Shown: positions 35,612 to 43,717, numbered from the stretch's first letter. The stretch is DNA of 64,000 nt from Clavibacter sp. B3I6 (GCF_030816895.1 NZ_JAUSYL010000001.1:2232001-2296000), one strand, 5' to 3'. A program made the numbers and translations. The notes: generated from the letters alone by a model not told the origin.

Positions 35612-35636
35612 GGTACTGACAACCGTTCTCAGTACC
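35612..35636. promoter_or_regulatory. Zur-box-like palindrome before znuA
   Basis: 25-bp palindrome with arms GGTACTGACAAC and GTTCTCAGTACC (11 of 12 paired) around one C. The core TGACAACCGTTCTCA has the TGA-nAA-nnn-TTn-TCA form of actinobacterial Zur sites. It lies just upstream of the TATCGT -10 box, so bound Zur-zinc would block polymerase. The gene for a Zur-like regulator is the last of this operon, making autoregulation likely. Confidence 0.8.
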
Positions 35637-35637
35637 G

Positions 35638-35643
35638 TATCGT
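35638..35643 (+). promoter_or_regulatory. -10 box for znuA (leaderless)
   Basis: TATCGT, 7 bases before ATG 35651, directly after the Zur-like palindrome. Confidence 0.55.
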
Positions 35644-35650
35644 CGGATCC

Positions 35651-36598
35651 ATGAACCGTCGCCCCCTCACCGCCCTGCTCGCCGTCTCGCTCCTCGCCGT
35701 CCCCCTCGCGGGCTGCGCCTCCGGATCCGACGGCCCGTCCGCCGGCGCCTCGGCATCCGCCGACGGCGCGCTCGAGGTCGTGGCGTCGACCGACGTCTAC
35801 GGCGACATCGCGAAGCGGATCGGCGGCGACGACGTGAAGGTCACCTCGATCATCGACAGCCCGGACAAGGACCCGCACGAGTACCAGGCCACCTCGCGCG
35901 ACCAGCTGGCGCTCTCCACCGCCGACGTCGTGATCCAGAACGGCGGCGGCTACGACGACTTCATCGACACGATGGTGAAGGCCCTGCCGGATCCCGGGAG
36001 CCACGTCCTCCTGAACGCCTCGGACATCTCGGGCTACGACCAGGAGCCCGCCGAGGGCGAGTTCAACGAGCACATGTGGTACGACGTGCCCACGATGAAG
36101 AAGCTGGCCGCGGAGATCGCGCAGGCGCTCGCGAAGGCCGACGACGCGGGCTCCTCGACCTTCGAGGCCAACGAGGAGGCCTTCACGGAGGAGCTCGACG
36201 GCATCGCCGCCGCCGAGGCGGAAGCCAAGGCGGCCGGCACCGGCAAGGGCGTCGCCATCACCGAGCCCGTGCCGCTGTACCTCACGACGGCGATGGGCCT
36301 CGAGAACCGCACTCCGGACGAGTTCAGCGAGGCCATCGAGGAGGGCACCGACGTGCCCGCCGACGTGCTCGCCGAGACCCTCGCCCTGTTCTCGGAGAAG
36401 CAGGTCGCCGCGCTCGTCTACAACGCGCAGACCACGGGCACCACGACGGACCAGGTCGTCGCCGCCGCGAAGGCCGCCGGCATCCCGGTGGTCCCCGTCA
36501 CCGAGACGCTCCCCGCCGACCTGCCCGCGGGCAGCGGGTACGTTGAGTGGATGACCGAGAACGTCGACGCCGTGGCCTCCGCGATCCGGGGATCGTGA
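35651..36598 (+). CDS. znuA: Zinc ABC transporter substrate-binding lipoprotein
   Basis: 315 residues. Lipoprotein signal peptide with lipobox LAGC near residue 21 (VPLAGCAS). The cluster A-I metal-binding fold follows: VVASTDVYGDIAKRIGG, DKDPHEYQATSRDQLALSTAD (ligand His), NEHMWYDVPTMKKLA (second His) and the late Asp/Glu region. It captures zinc, or possibly manganese, outside the membrane for ZnuBC. The Zur-like box upstream and zur downstream support zinc. The stop overlaps the znuC start. Confidence 0.92.
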   Translation: MNRRPLTALLAVSLLAVPLAGCASGSDGPSAGASASADGALEVVASTDVYGDIAKRIGGDDVKVTSIIDSPDKDPHEYQATSRDQLALSTADVVIQNGGGYDDFIDTMVKALPDPGSHVLLNASDISGYDQEPAEGEFNEHMWYDVPTMKKLAAEIAQALAKADDAGSSTFEANEEAFTEELDGIAAAEAEAKAAGTGKGVAITEPVPLYLTTAMGLENRTPDEFSEAIEEGTDVPADVLAETLALFSEKQVAALVYNAQTTGTTTDQVVAAAKAAGIPVVPVTETLPADLPAGSGYVEWMTENVDAVASAIRGS

Positions 36599-37506
36599 CC
36601 GGCGCACCCGTCCTGAGCCTCCGGGACGCGACGCTCTCGTTCGGCGCGCGCACCCTCTGGAGCGGACTCGACCTCGACGTGGCGCCCGGCGAGTTCGTCG
36701 CGGTCCTCGGCCCGAACGGGTCCGGCAAGACCAGCTTCCTGAAGTCCGTCCTCGGCGCCCAGCGCCTCACGTCGGGGGAGATGCGCTTCCTCGGCGAGCC
36801 GGTGCGCCGCGGTGCCCGGCGCATCGGCTACGTCCCGCAGCAGAAGCTGATCACGGCGTCCACGCCCGTGCGCGCCCGGGACCTCGTCGGCTTCGGCGTC
36901 ACCGGACACCGCTGGGGGCTGCCCGTCGGCCGCCGTGCGGAGCGCGCGCGGGTCGACGAGCTGCTCGACGCGGTCGGTGCGACGGCCTACGCCGACGCGC
37001 CCGTCGCGACCCTCTCGGGCGGGGAGCAGCAGCGGCTGCGGGTGGCCCAGGCCCTCGCGTCGGATCCGCGGCTCCTCCTCTGCGACGAGCCCCTGCTCAG
37101 CCTCGACCTCGGCCACCAGCGCGTGGTCAGCGAGCTCATCGACCGGCACCGCCGCGAGACCGACGCCGCGGTGGTGTTCGTGACGCACGACGTCAACCCG
37201 GTGCTCGACATGGTCGACCGCGTCCTCTACCTCGTGGGCGGGCGGTTCCGCATCGGCACGCCCGACGAGGTCCTCGACTCCGAGGTCCTCAGCTCGCTCT
37301 ACGGCACGCCCGTGGACGTGATGCGCGTGCGCGGCCGCGTGGTCGTGGTGGGCGCCACCGACGACCCGCACGGGCACCACTCGCACGACGACGAGGACCA
37401 CGACGCGCACGGCGACCACGGTCCGCACGGCGTGCACGGGCACGCCGCGGCCGTCGGCTCCGCCAGCGCGCCGGGCGTCGGCTCCACCGACGGGAGGGCC
37501 GCGTGA
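36595..37506 (+). CDS. znuC: Zinc ABC transporter ATP-binding protein
   Basis: 303 residues from GTG 36595, overlapping the znuA stop. Walker A GPNGSGKTSFLK, Q-loop VPQQKLI, signature LSGGEQQRLRVAQAL, Walker B LLLCDEPLLSLD, H-loop FVTHDV. The last 50 residues carry a His/Asp-rich tail (HGHHSHDDEDHDAHGDHG and onward), absent from most ABC ATPases and suited to binding zinc on the cytoplasmic side. It powers import of the metal delivered by ZnuA. Confidence 0.94.
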   Translation: MTGAPVLSLRDATLSFGARTLWSGLDLDVAPGEFVAVLGPNGSGKTSFLKSVLGAQRLTSGEMRFLGEPVRRGARRIGYVPQQKLITASTPVRARDLVGFGVTGHRWGLPVGRRAERARVDELLDAVGATAYADAPVATLSGGEQQRLRVAQALASDPRLLLCDEPLLSLDLGHQRVVSELIDRHRRETDAAVVFVTHDVNPVLDMVDRVLYLVGGRFRIGTPDEVLDSEVLSSLYGTPVDVMRVRGRVVVVGATDDPHGHHSHDDEDHDAHGDHGPHGVHGHAAAVGSASAPGVGSTDGRAA

Positions 37507-38429
37507 TCCACCTGCTCGCGGACGCGGGCGACGTCTGGTCGCGCCTGTTCGACTTCTCCGACTACGGCGCGCTCGTCGCGCTGCTGCGGAACAGCATCAT
37601 CGCCGGCGCCGTGCTCGGCATCGTGGGCGGCCTCATCGGCGTCTTCGTGATGACGCGCGACCTCGCCTTCGCGGTCCACGGCGTGAGCGAGCTCTCGTTC
37701 GCGGGCGCGGCGGCGGCCCTGCTGCTCGGCGTGAACGTCGTCGGCGGATCCCTCGTCGGGTCGCTCATCGCGGCGGTCGCCATCGGCGTGCTCGGCACCC
37801 GGGCGAAGGACCGCAACTCGATCATCGCCGTGATCATGCCGTTCGGCCTGGGCCTCGGCATCCTCTTCCTCGCCCTGTACGACGGACGCGCCAGCAACAA
37901 GTTCGGCCTGCTCACCGGGCAGATCGTGTCGGTCGACAACCCGCAGCTCGGCTACCTCGTCGCGATCGGGGCCGTGGTCATCCTCGGCCTCGCCCTCGTC
38001 TGGCGGCCCCTCATGTTCGCGAGCGTCGACCCCGACGTGGCGGCCGCGCGCGGCGTCCCCGTGCGCCTGCTCTCCATCGTGTTCATGGTCCTGCTGGGGC
38101 TCGGCACGGCGGTCTCCATCCAGATCGTCGGCGCGCTGCTGGTGCTGTCGATCCTCGTGACCCCGGCCGCGGCGGCCATGCGCGTCTCGTCGACGCCGCG
38201 GGTCGTCGTCTCCCTCAGCGTGCTGTTCGCGCTGGCGAGCATCGTCGGCGGCATCATGCTCGCGCTCGGCAGCAGCATCCCCATCAGCCCGTACGTCACC
38301 ACCATCTCGTTCACCATCTACCTGGTGTGCCGCGGCATCGACGCCCTCCGGGCGCGCAGCGGCACGTCGGGCGGGACGCGTACCCTGACAGGGCGGGGAG
38401 GATCGCCCGCCGAGAGGGCACGGGCATGA
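37503..38429 (+). CDS. znuB: Zinc ABC transporter permease
   Basis: 308 residues from GTG 37503 (overlaps the znuC stop), with about eight or nine membrane spans of the ABC-3 family: GAVLGIVGGLIGVFVMTRDLAFAVHGVSEL and GRASNKFGLLTGQIVSVD, then ARGVPVRLLSIVFMVLLGL. It forms the membrane channel for ZnuA/ZnuC. The final 25 residues are a hydrophilic tail. The zur start overlaps its stop as ATGA. Confidence 0.93.
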   Translation: MIHLLADAGDVWSRLFDFSDYGALVALLRNSIIAGAVLGIVGGLIGVFVMTRDLAFAVHGVSELSFAGAAAALLLGVNVVGGSLVGSLIAAVAIGVLGTRAKDRNSIIAVIMPFGLGLGILFLALYDGRASNKFGLLTGQIVSVDNPQLGYLVAIGAVVILGLALVWRPLMFASVDPDVAAARGVPVRLLSIVFMVLLGLGTAVSIQIVGALLVLSILVTPAAAAMRVSSTPRVVVSLSVLFALASIVGGIMLALGSSIPISPYVTTISFTIYLVCRGIDALRARSGTSGGTRTLTGRGGSPAERARA

Positions 38430-38872
38430 AGCGGAACACGTGGCAGCGGGAGGCCGTCCGGCAGGCGCTGGACGCATCGGCCGACTTCGTGAGCGCGCAG
38501 CGGCTGCACGCCCGCCTGCACGACGCCGGATCCCCCATCGGCCTGGCCACCGTCTACCGCGCGCTCGGCGACCTGGCCGCGGAGGGCGACGCCGACTCGC
38601 TGCAGTCGCCCGACGGCGAGGCGCTGTACCGCACCTGCGACACGGGCGGCCACCACCACCACCTCATCTGCCGCGTCTGCGGCAAGACGGTGGAGATCGC
38701 GGCCGACGAGGTCGAGTCCTGGGCGCACGACGTCGCCGCGCGCAACGGCTTCACGGCGCCGACCCACGTGGTCGACGTCTTCGGCCTCTGCGCCGAGTGC
38801 ACCCGCCGGGCGGCCGACGCGGCGTCCGACAGCGCGTCCGCGAGCCCGTCGGGGGCGCCCGCATCCGCATGA
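38426..38872 (+). CDS. zur: Fur-family zinc-uptake regulator Zur
   Basis: 148 residues from ATG 38426. Winged-helix domain: TWQREAVRQALDASADFVSAQ and IGLATVYRALGDLAAEG. Metal sites: HHHHLICRVCGKTVEI (sensor histidines plus CxxC), then CAECTRR, the second structural CxxC. Fur, Zur and PerR look alike; position as the last gene of znuACB and the Zur-like palindrome before znuA make Zur the best reading. Zinc-loaded Zur would repress the operon. Confidence 0.92.
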   Translation: MKRNTWQREAVRQALDASADFVSAQRLHARLHDAGSPIGLATVYRALGDLAAEGDADSLQSPDGEALYRTCDTGGHHHHLICRVCGKTVEIAADEVESWAHDVAARNGFTAPTHVVDVFGLCAECTRRAADAASDSASASPSGAPASA

Positions 38873-38887
38873 TCCCGGACCTCCGGC

Positions 38888-38916
38888 TTGCGCCCGGGCG
38901 TGTCGTCGCGTAGCCT
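38888..38916 (+). promoter_or_regulatory. Promoter of rpmB-rpmG-rpsN
   Basis: -35 TTGCGC (38888-38893) and -10 TAGCCT (38911-38916) with a 17-base spacer. Transcription from about 38923 would give a leader of roughly 124 bases. No Zur-type palindrome was seen between here and rpmB. Confidence 0.55.
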
Positions 38917-38928
38917 CGATCCTTGGCC

Positions 38929-39026
38929 GAGCGGCTCATCCGCTCGCATGTGCGCCCGACCCCCTCTCTCGAGATCCGGGGACGGGCGTGCCGACAAGAA
39001 ATCTTGGGTAGGGCGGTCTCGCCCTA
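38929..39026 (+). promoter_or_regulatory. Structured leader of rpmB operon (two hairpins)
   Basis: Hairpin 1: GAGCGG / CCGCTC with a 5-base loop (38929-38945). Hairpin 2: TAGGGCG / CGCCCTA with a GTCT loop (39009-39026), ending 10 bases before the GGAGGA ribosome binding site. Such leaders are typical of ribosomal-protein autoregulation or attenuation; no known class was recognised. Confidence 0.45.
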
Positions 39027-39046
39027 CGGTACCTACGGAGGAAACC

Positions 39047-39283
39047 ATGGCAGCAACCTGCCAGGTGACCGGCGCCGTCCCCGGCTTCGGACACAACATC
39101 TCGCACTCGCACCGGCGCACCAAGCGCCGCTTCGACCCGAACGTGCAGAAGAAGACGTACTACGTCCCCTCGCTGCGTCGCAACGTCAAGCTCACGCTCT
39201 CCGCGAAGGGCATCAAGGTCATCGACGCCCGCGGCATCGAGTCCGTCGTCAAGGACATCCTCGCTCGTGGGGTGAAGATCTAA
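39047..39283 (+). CDS. rpmB: 50S ribosomal protein bL28, zinc-independent type
   Basis: 78 residues from ATG 39047, with GGAGGA upstream. N terminus CQVTGAVPGFGHNISHSHRR: one cysteine in place of the CxxC of zinc-binding bL28. The rest (QKKTYYVPSLRRNVKLTLS, GIKVIDARGIESVV) matches the C-minus paralogue of Mycobacterium tuberculosis (RpmB2). With rpmG and rpsN it forms a cysteine-poor ribosomal set placed just after zur. Confidence 0.96.
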   Translation: MAATCQVTGAVPGFGHNISHSHRRTKRRFDPNVQKKTYYVPSLRRNVKLTLSAKGIKVIDARGIESVVKDILARGVKI

Positions 39284-39450
39284 TGGCCAAGCAGCAGGAC
39301 GTCCGTCCGATCATCAAGCTCCGCTCGACGGCCGGCACCGGGTACACGTACGTGACCCGCAAGAACCGCCGCAACAACCCCGACCGCCTCGTGCTGAAGA
39401 AGTACGACCCGGTCGTCCGCAAGCACGTCGACTTCCGCGAGGAGCGCTAA
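39283..39450 (+). CDS. rpmG: 50S ribosomal protein bL33, zinc-independent type
   Basis: 55 residues; the start overlaps the rpmB stop (TAATG). RPIIKLRSTAGTGYTYVTRK and RKHVDFREER are the family signatures. There are no cysteines, where zinc-binding bL33 has four, so this is the C-minus form. Confidence 0.96.
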   Translation: MAKQQDVRPIIKLRSTAGTGYTYVTRKNRRNNPDRLVLKKYDPVVRKHVDFREER

Positions 39451-39452
39451 CC

Positions 39453-39758
39453 ATGGCCAAGAAGAGCAAGATCGCCCGCAACGAGCAGCGCAAGGTCATC
39501 GTCGAGCGGTACGCCGCGAAGCGCCTCGAGCTGAAGAAGGCCCTCGTGGACCCGAACGGCACCGACGAGAGCCGCGAGGCGGCCCGCGCCGGCATCCAGC
39601 GCCTCCCGCGCGACGCCTCCCCGGTGCGCGTGCGCGGTCGTGACGGCATCGACGGTCGCCCCCGCGGCAACCTGTCGAAGTTCGGCATCTCCCGCGTGCG
39701 CTTCCGTGACATGGCCCACCGCGGCGAGCTTCCGGGCATCACGAAGTCCAGCTGGTAG
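39453..39758 (+). CDS. rpsN: 30S ribosomal protein uS14, zinc-independent type
   Basis: 101 residues, the long form of uS14 without cysteines; zinc-binding uS14 is about 61 residues with two CxxC pairs. AKKSKIARNEQRKVIVERYA begins it, and RLPRDASPVRVRGRDGIDGR and FGISRVRFRDMAHRGELPG complete the signature. Its start is 2 bases after the rpmG stop. The rpmB-rpmG-rpsN order mirrors the Zur-controlled set of M. tuberculosis. Confidence 0.96.
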   Translation: MAKKSKIARNEQRKVIVERYAAKRLELKKALVDPNGTDESREAARAGIQRLPRDASPVRVRGRDGIDGRPRGNLSKFGISRVRFRDMAHRGELPGITKSSW

Positions 39759-39889
39759 GTTCCAAGCGGCCGTACGGCCGTACGGACCGCTGACGGCCCC
39801 GTCGGGTCGCGCGGTCAGCTGACGTAGACAGAACCCATCCACCACACGGCCGCTCGAGAAGAACGGCACCAGGTCCGAGGAGGACACCC

Positions 39890-40177
39890 ATGGCTGACAA
39901 GTCACTCAACCGCACCGAGCTCGTTGCCGCCGTCGCCGCGGAGTCGGGACAGAGCCAGGCCGCCGTCAACGGCGTCCTCGACGCTCTCTTCTCCACCGTC
40001 GCGACCAACGTCGCCGACGGCGTCAAGGTCACGATCCCGGGCTGGGTCGCGTTCGAGCAGACGGCTCGCGCCGCGCGCACGGGCCGCAACCCGCAGACGG
40101 GCGAGCCCCTCGAGATCAAGGCGTCCAAGGGCGTCAAGGTCTCCGCCGGCAGCAAGCTCAAGGCCGCCGTCAAGTAG
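39890..40177 (+). CDS. hup: HU-family DNA-binding protein
   Basis: 95 residues, with GAGGAGG upstream. LNRTELVAAVAAESGQSQAAV forms the dimerisation helices, and the DNA-binding arm is GWVAFEQTARAARTGRNPQTGEPLEIKAS. The end is KLKAAVK. HU bends and compacts DNA. It lacks the long Lys/Ala tail of mycobacterial HupB. A strong terminator follows. Confidence 0.95.
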   Translation: MADKSLNRTELVAAVAAESGQSQAAVNGVLDALFSTVATNVADGVKVTIPGWVAFEQTARAARTGRNPQTGEPLEIKASKGVKVSAGSKLKAAVK

Positions 40178-40196
40178 TCCTCCTCGCATCACGCCC

Positions 40197-40230
40197 AGCG
40201 GGGGCGTCGACTCCGGTCGGCGCCCCCGCT
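40197..40230 (+). terminator. Terminator after hup
   Basis: Perfect 10-bp stem AGCGGGGGCG / CGCCCCCGCT with a 14-base loop, 19 bases after the hup stop. Confidence 0.8.
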
Positions 40231-40295
40231 GTCGCGTTCCCGGGCTCCGTCTCCTGCGTGCCGAGGCGGCCAGCCGCCCGTCAGCAGGCGCGAGT

Positions 40296-40301
40296 TACGC
40301 T
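40296..40301 (+). promoter_or_regulatory. -10 box for the CopD/CtaG gene (probably leaderless)
   Basis: TACGCT, 9 bases before ATG 40311; no Shine-Dalgarno sequence in the gap. Confidence 0.45.
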
Positions 40302-40310
40302 GGATCCCTC

Positions 40311-42290
40311 ATGCCCAAACTCCTCCGCGTCGCGGGGCCCGCCGCCCTCCTCATCGTCGCGTTCCTCTCCCTGCTGGCCGCGCTCGCCATCGGCGGAGGC
40401 GCCGCCCCGCAGCTCCTCGAGGACGCCGGGCCGGTGGTCCGCTACGGGCTGCCCGCCGCGAAGATGACGGTGAACATCACGGCGGCCACGGCCATCGGCG
40501 CGCTGCTGCTCGCGGCCTTCGCGCTGTCGCGGAAGCGCCCCGAGTACGGACGGGCGCTCGACATCGCCGCCGGCGGGGCCGCCCTCTGGACGGTCGCCTC
40601 GGCGATCACCGCGTTCTTCACCTTCCTCAGCGTCTCGGGGACGCCCTTCTCCTTCAGCTCCGAGTTCGGCACGAGCCTCGGGTTGGTGCTCACGCAGATC
40701 TCCGTGGGCCAGGCGTGGCTCGCGACCACGCTCATCGCCGCGACCGTCACGGTGCTGTGCTTCGCGGTGCGCAACCACACGGCCATCGCCTTCGTCCTCG
40801 TCCTCGCCGTCGGCGGGCTCGTCCCCATGGCCCAGCAGGGGCACGCGGGCGGCACGGAGGGCCACGACGCCGCCGTCAACGCGCTCGGACTGCACCTCGT
40901 CTTCGCGGCCGTGTGGCTGGGCGGTCTCCTGACCCTGGTGCTGCTGCGCTCGAAGCTCGACGGCGACCGGCTCGTGCCCGTCCTCCGCCGGTACTCGGCG
41001 GTGGCGCTCGTCTGCTTCGTGGTCGTCGCGGCGTCCGGGTACGTGAGCGCGGAGATCCGCGTCGGCTCGCTCGACCGCCTGCTCACCCCGTACGGCCTGC
41101 TCGTGCTCGTGAAGGTCGCGGCGCTCCTCGCGCTCGGGCTGATCGGCGCCGCGTACCGCCGCGTCCTCATCGGGCGGCTCGAGGAGCGCGGCTCGACGGC
41201 GCGCGGCCCGTTCTGGTGGCTCGTGACCGCGGAGCTCGCGTTCATGGGCGTGGCGTCCGGCGTCGCCGCCGCCCTCGCGCGCACCGCGCCGCCCGTGAGC
41301 CAGGTCGTGGCCACCGAGCTGCCGGATCCCACGCCGGCGCAGATCCTCACGGGGGAGCCGCTGCCGCCCGAGCTGTCGCCCATCCGCTACCTCACGGAGT
41401 GGCGCTTCGACCTGCTGTGGTTCCTGCTGTGCGCCTTCGGCATCTTCTTCTACCTGGCCGGCGTGCACCGCCTGCGGAAGCGCGGCGACGCCTGGCCCGT
41501 GCACCGGTCGATCCTGTGGGTCGCCGGCATGGTGGGGCTCTTCTACATCACCAACGGCGGCGTGAACGTCTACCAGAAGTACCTCTTCAGCTCGCACATG
41601 CTGGCGCACATGGTGCTCGCCATGGTCATCCCGCTGCTGCTCGTGCCGGGTGCGCCCGTGACGCTCGCGATGCGCGCCATCCGGAAGCGCCAGGACGGCA
41701 GCCGCGGCGGGCGCGAGTGGCTCCTCATGGCCGTGCACTCGAGGTTCGCGGGCTTCGTGGGGCACCCGATCGTGGCGGCCGTGCTCTTCGCCGGATCGCT
41801 CGTGGTCTTCTACTACTCGCCGCTGTTCAGCTGGGCCACGACCGACCACATCGGGCACCAGTGGATGATCGTGCACTTCCTCATCGTCGGGTACCTGTTC
41901 ACGCAGAACCTCATCGGCGTCGACCCGATGCCCGTGCGCCTCGGCTACCCGATGCGCCTGCTGCTCCTGCTCGCGACCATGGCGTTCCACGCGTTCTTCG
42001 GGCTGTCGCTCATGACCGGCACGGGCCTCCTGCTCGCGGACTGGTTCGGGGCCATGGGGCGGCCGTGGGGCGAGTCGGCGCTGGCCGACCAGCAGGCCGG
42101 CGGCGGCATCGCGTGGAGCATCGGGGAGATCCCGACGGTGGTCCTCGCGATCGTCACGGCGATCATGTGGAGCAAGAGCGACACGCGGGACTCCATCCGG
42201 TACGACCGCAAGGCCGACCGGGACGGCGACGCCGAGCTCGAGGCGTACAACCGCAACCTCGAGGCGCTGCGGGCGGCCGAGCGGCGCTGA
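40311..42290 (+). CDS. CopD-CtaG fusion membrane protein (copper handling / cytochrome oxidase assembly)
   Basis: 659 residues, about 15 membrane spans in two halves. The N-terminal half (to about residue 330) is CopD-like, with LHLVFAAVWLGGLLTLVLL and the preceding His-containing loop QQGHAGGTEGHD. The C-terminal half is caa3-type CtaG-like: LLWFLLCAFGIFFYLAGVHRL, SSHMLAHMVLAMVIPLLLV, GHQWMIVHFLIVGYLF, with several membrane histidines suited to copper. Such fusions are common in Actinobacteria and are thought to move copper across the membrane or deliver it to cytochrome oxidase. It stands alone between two terminator-bounded units. Confidence 0.88.
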   Translation: MPKLLRVAGPAALLIVAFLSLLAALAIGGGAAPQLLEDAGPVVRYGLPAAKMTVNITAATAIGALLLAAFALSRKRPEYGRALDIAAGGAALWTVASAITAFFTFLSVSGTPFSFSSEFGTSLGLVLTQISVGQAWLATTLIAATVTVLCFAVRNHTAIAFVLVLAVGGLVPMAQQGHAGGTEGHDAAVNALGLHLVFAAVWLGGLLTLVLLRSKLDGDRLVPVLRRYSAVALVCFVVVAASGYVSAEIRVGSLDRLLTPYGLLVLVKVAALLALGLIGAAYRRVLIGRLEERGSTARGPFWWLVTAELAFMGVASGVAAALARTAPPVSQVVATELPDPTPAQILTGEPLPPELSPIRYLTEWRFDLLWFLLCAFGIFFYLAGVHRLRKRGDAWPVHRSILWVAGMVGLFYITNGGVNVYQKYLFSSHMLAHMVLAMVIPLLLVPGAPVTLAMRAIRKRQDGSRGGREWLLMAVHSRFAGFVGHPIVAAVLFAGSLVVFYYSPLFSWATTDHIGHQWMIVHFLIVGYLFTQNLIGVDPMPVRLGYPMRLLLLLATMAFHAFFGLSLMTGTGLLLADWFGAMGRPWGESALADQQAGGGIAWSIGEIPTVVLAIVTAIMWSKSDTRDSIRYDRKADRDGDAELEAYNRNLEALRAAERR

Positions 42291-42299
42291 TCCGCGGGG

Positions 42300-42968
42300 T
42301 CAGGCCGCACGCGTGGCGGACCGGGCACGCCGGGCGGCCACGAGCACGGTCGCGCCCGTCATGAGCTCCCAGGCCGTGACCGTGTAGACGGAGCCGCGCT
42401 CCCAGATCCCGTCGATCGTGGAGCCGCCGAGGATCTGCAGCAGGGCGAGCGCGATGAGGCCGACGACGCCGAGGGCGACGCTCGCGACCCGGAACGAGCG
42501 GGGTGCGCCGAGGCGCCGGGAGCCGAGGCCCGCGACGATCGAGGCGACGTTGCCCGAGACGATCGCGAGCCCGGCACCCGCGACGTGCAGCCACCCGATG
42601 CCGCTCGCGTCGCTCGCGGCGCTGCCGTGGACGAGGCCCACCACGATGATCCCGACCGCGTGCAGGGCCGCGAGGGCGAGGAAGGCGCGGCGCGGGCCGT
42701 CGCGGAGGGCGCGGGTCGCGATCGCGGCGGCGGCGAGGTAGAGGACGCCCTGCAGCACGAAGCCCGCGTTCATCACGGCGGCGAGCGGGGAGTCGATGGC
42801 GCGGCCCTGGTACCCGGTCGCCTCCGGGATGCCGAGGTCGCTGATGTAGTTCGCGGAGTACGAGTACCCGGGGAACGCGGACGCCGCGACGGCCTCCGTG
42901 GCGACGTAGACGGCGGCCGCGGCGATCCAGGCGATGCCGGCGGCCGCGGGGATCAGCGGGCGCGCCAC
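42300..42968 (-). CDS. DUF998-family membrane protein
   Basis: 222 residues from GTG 42968. Six membrane spans; GYSYSANYISDLGIPEATGY at residues 31-50 and the later LVHGSAASDASGIGWLHVAGAGLAI fit the DUF998 group, whose function is unknown. Its start lies inside the end of the lipoprotein gene upstream (16-base overlap), so the two are translationally coupled. Confidence 0.82.
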   Translation of the reverse strand: MARPLIPAAAGIAWIAAAAVYVATEAVAASAFPGYSYSANYISDLGIPEATGYQGRAIDSPLAAVMNAGFVLQGVLYLAAAAIATRALRDGPRRAFLALAALHAVGIIVVGLVHGSAASDASGIGWLHVAGAGLAIVSGNVASIVAGLGSRRLGAPRSFRVASVALGVVGLIALALLQILGGSTIDGIWERGSVYTVTAWELMTGATVLVAARRARSATRAA

Positions 42969-43603
42969 GTGATCTCCGCCTCGAGGACCGTGGGGAAGAT
43001 GCAGCCGGCCGCCACCTCGGCCTCGAAGCGCTCGATCTCCCGGGCGCGCCCCTCGACGTCGCTGTCCGGCAGCACGGGCTCGCGGATCATGGCCATGGCG
43101 TAGGGGAACTCGGCGGGGTTCCCCATGGTGTCCCCGCGGCGGGCCCGGTGCCCCACGTGGTCGCCGCTCGGCTCCCGGACGAGGTCGGGCTGCCAGGAGC
43201 TCGTGTCGAAGACGTCGGGCAGGCACCCGGGCTTCGGATCGAACTCGTCGAGGAGGACGAGGGCGAGGTCCTCGGGCACGTCGCCGAAGCCCGTCAGCCG
43301 GATGTCGGTCCCGGCGCCCCCGCGGTCCGTGAACGTGAGGCGCCCGACCCGGCGTCCGCTGGCGACCGCGACCGCGTCGCCCGCTCCGATCTCGACCGGG
43401 TCGGACGCGACGGGCGTCGGCGACGGGAGGACCCTCGGGGCCACGGCGCCGGAGGGCACGGAGCGGGCGCTCGCCGTCGTCGAGGGGACAGGATCCCCGT
43501 CCGCCGGCGCCGTGCACCCGACGAGTCCGGCGACGAGCATCGCCGCGGCGAGGGGGAGGAGGGGACGGGGGAGGAGGGGACGGGACGGGCGCATGCGGGT
43601 CAC
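42953..43603 (-). CDS. Putative secreted lipoprotein
   Basis: 216 residues (ATG 43603; ATG 43594 is also possible). Arg-rich start, hydrophobic core and lipobox LVGC near residue 30, then a Ser/Thr/Pro-rich linker and a globular part with three Cys (EFDPKPGCLPDVFDTSSW, AAGCIFPTVLEAEITWRAR). The family is not recognised. It is probably anchored outside the membrane and co-expressed with the overlapping DUF998 protein. Confidence 0.75.
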   Translation of the reverse strand: MTRMRPSRPLLPRPLLPLAAAMLVAGLVGCTAPADGDPVPSTTASARSVPSGAVAPRVLPSPTPVASDPVEIGAGDAVAVASGRRVGRLTFTDRGGAGTDIRLTGFGDVPEDLALVLLDEFDPKPGCLPDVFDTSSWQPDLVREPSGDHVGHRARRGDTMGNPAEFPYAMAMIREPVLPDSDVEGRAREIERFEAEVAAGCIFPTVLEAEITWRAR

Positions 43604-43688
43604 GGTCCTCTCGGCGGCCGTGCGGGCGACGGCGCGCTCCCGATCCTCGCGCAGCGGCCGGAGGAGCGCATCATCCGCACGATGGCCA

Positions 43689-43717
43689 TTGACAGCGCAA
43701 AGCGCTTTGCGTTACAA
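43689..43717 (+). promoter_or_regulatory. Promoter with embedded palindromic operator
   Basis: -35 TTGACA (43689-43694) and -10 TTACAA (43712-43717), spacer 17. The spacer is almost filled by a perfect 16-bp palindrome CGCAAAGC/GCTTTGCG (43696-43711). It drives the membrane protein and winged-helix regulator genes downstream. The regulator product is the obvious candidate to bind here and repress its own operon. Confidence 0.8.
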
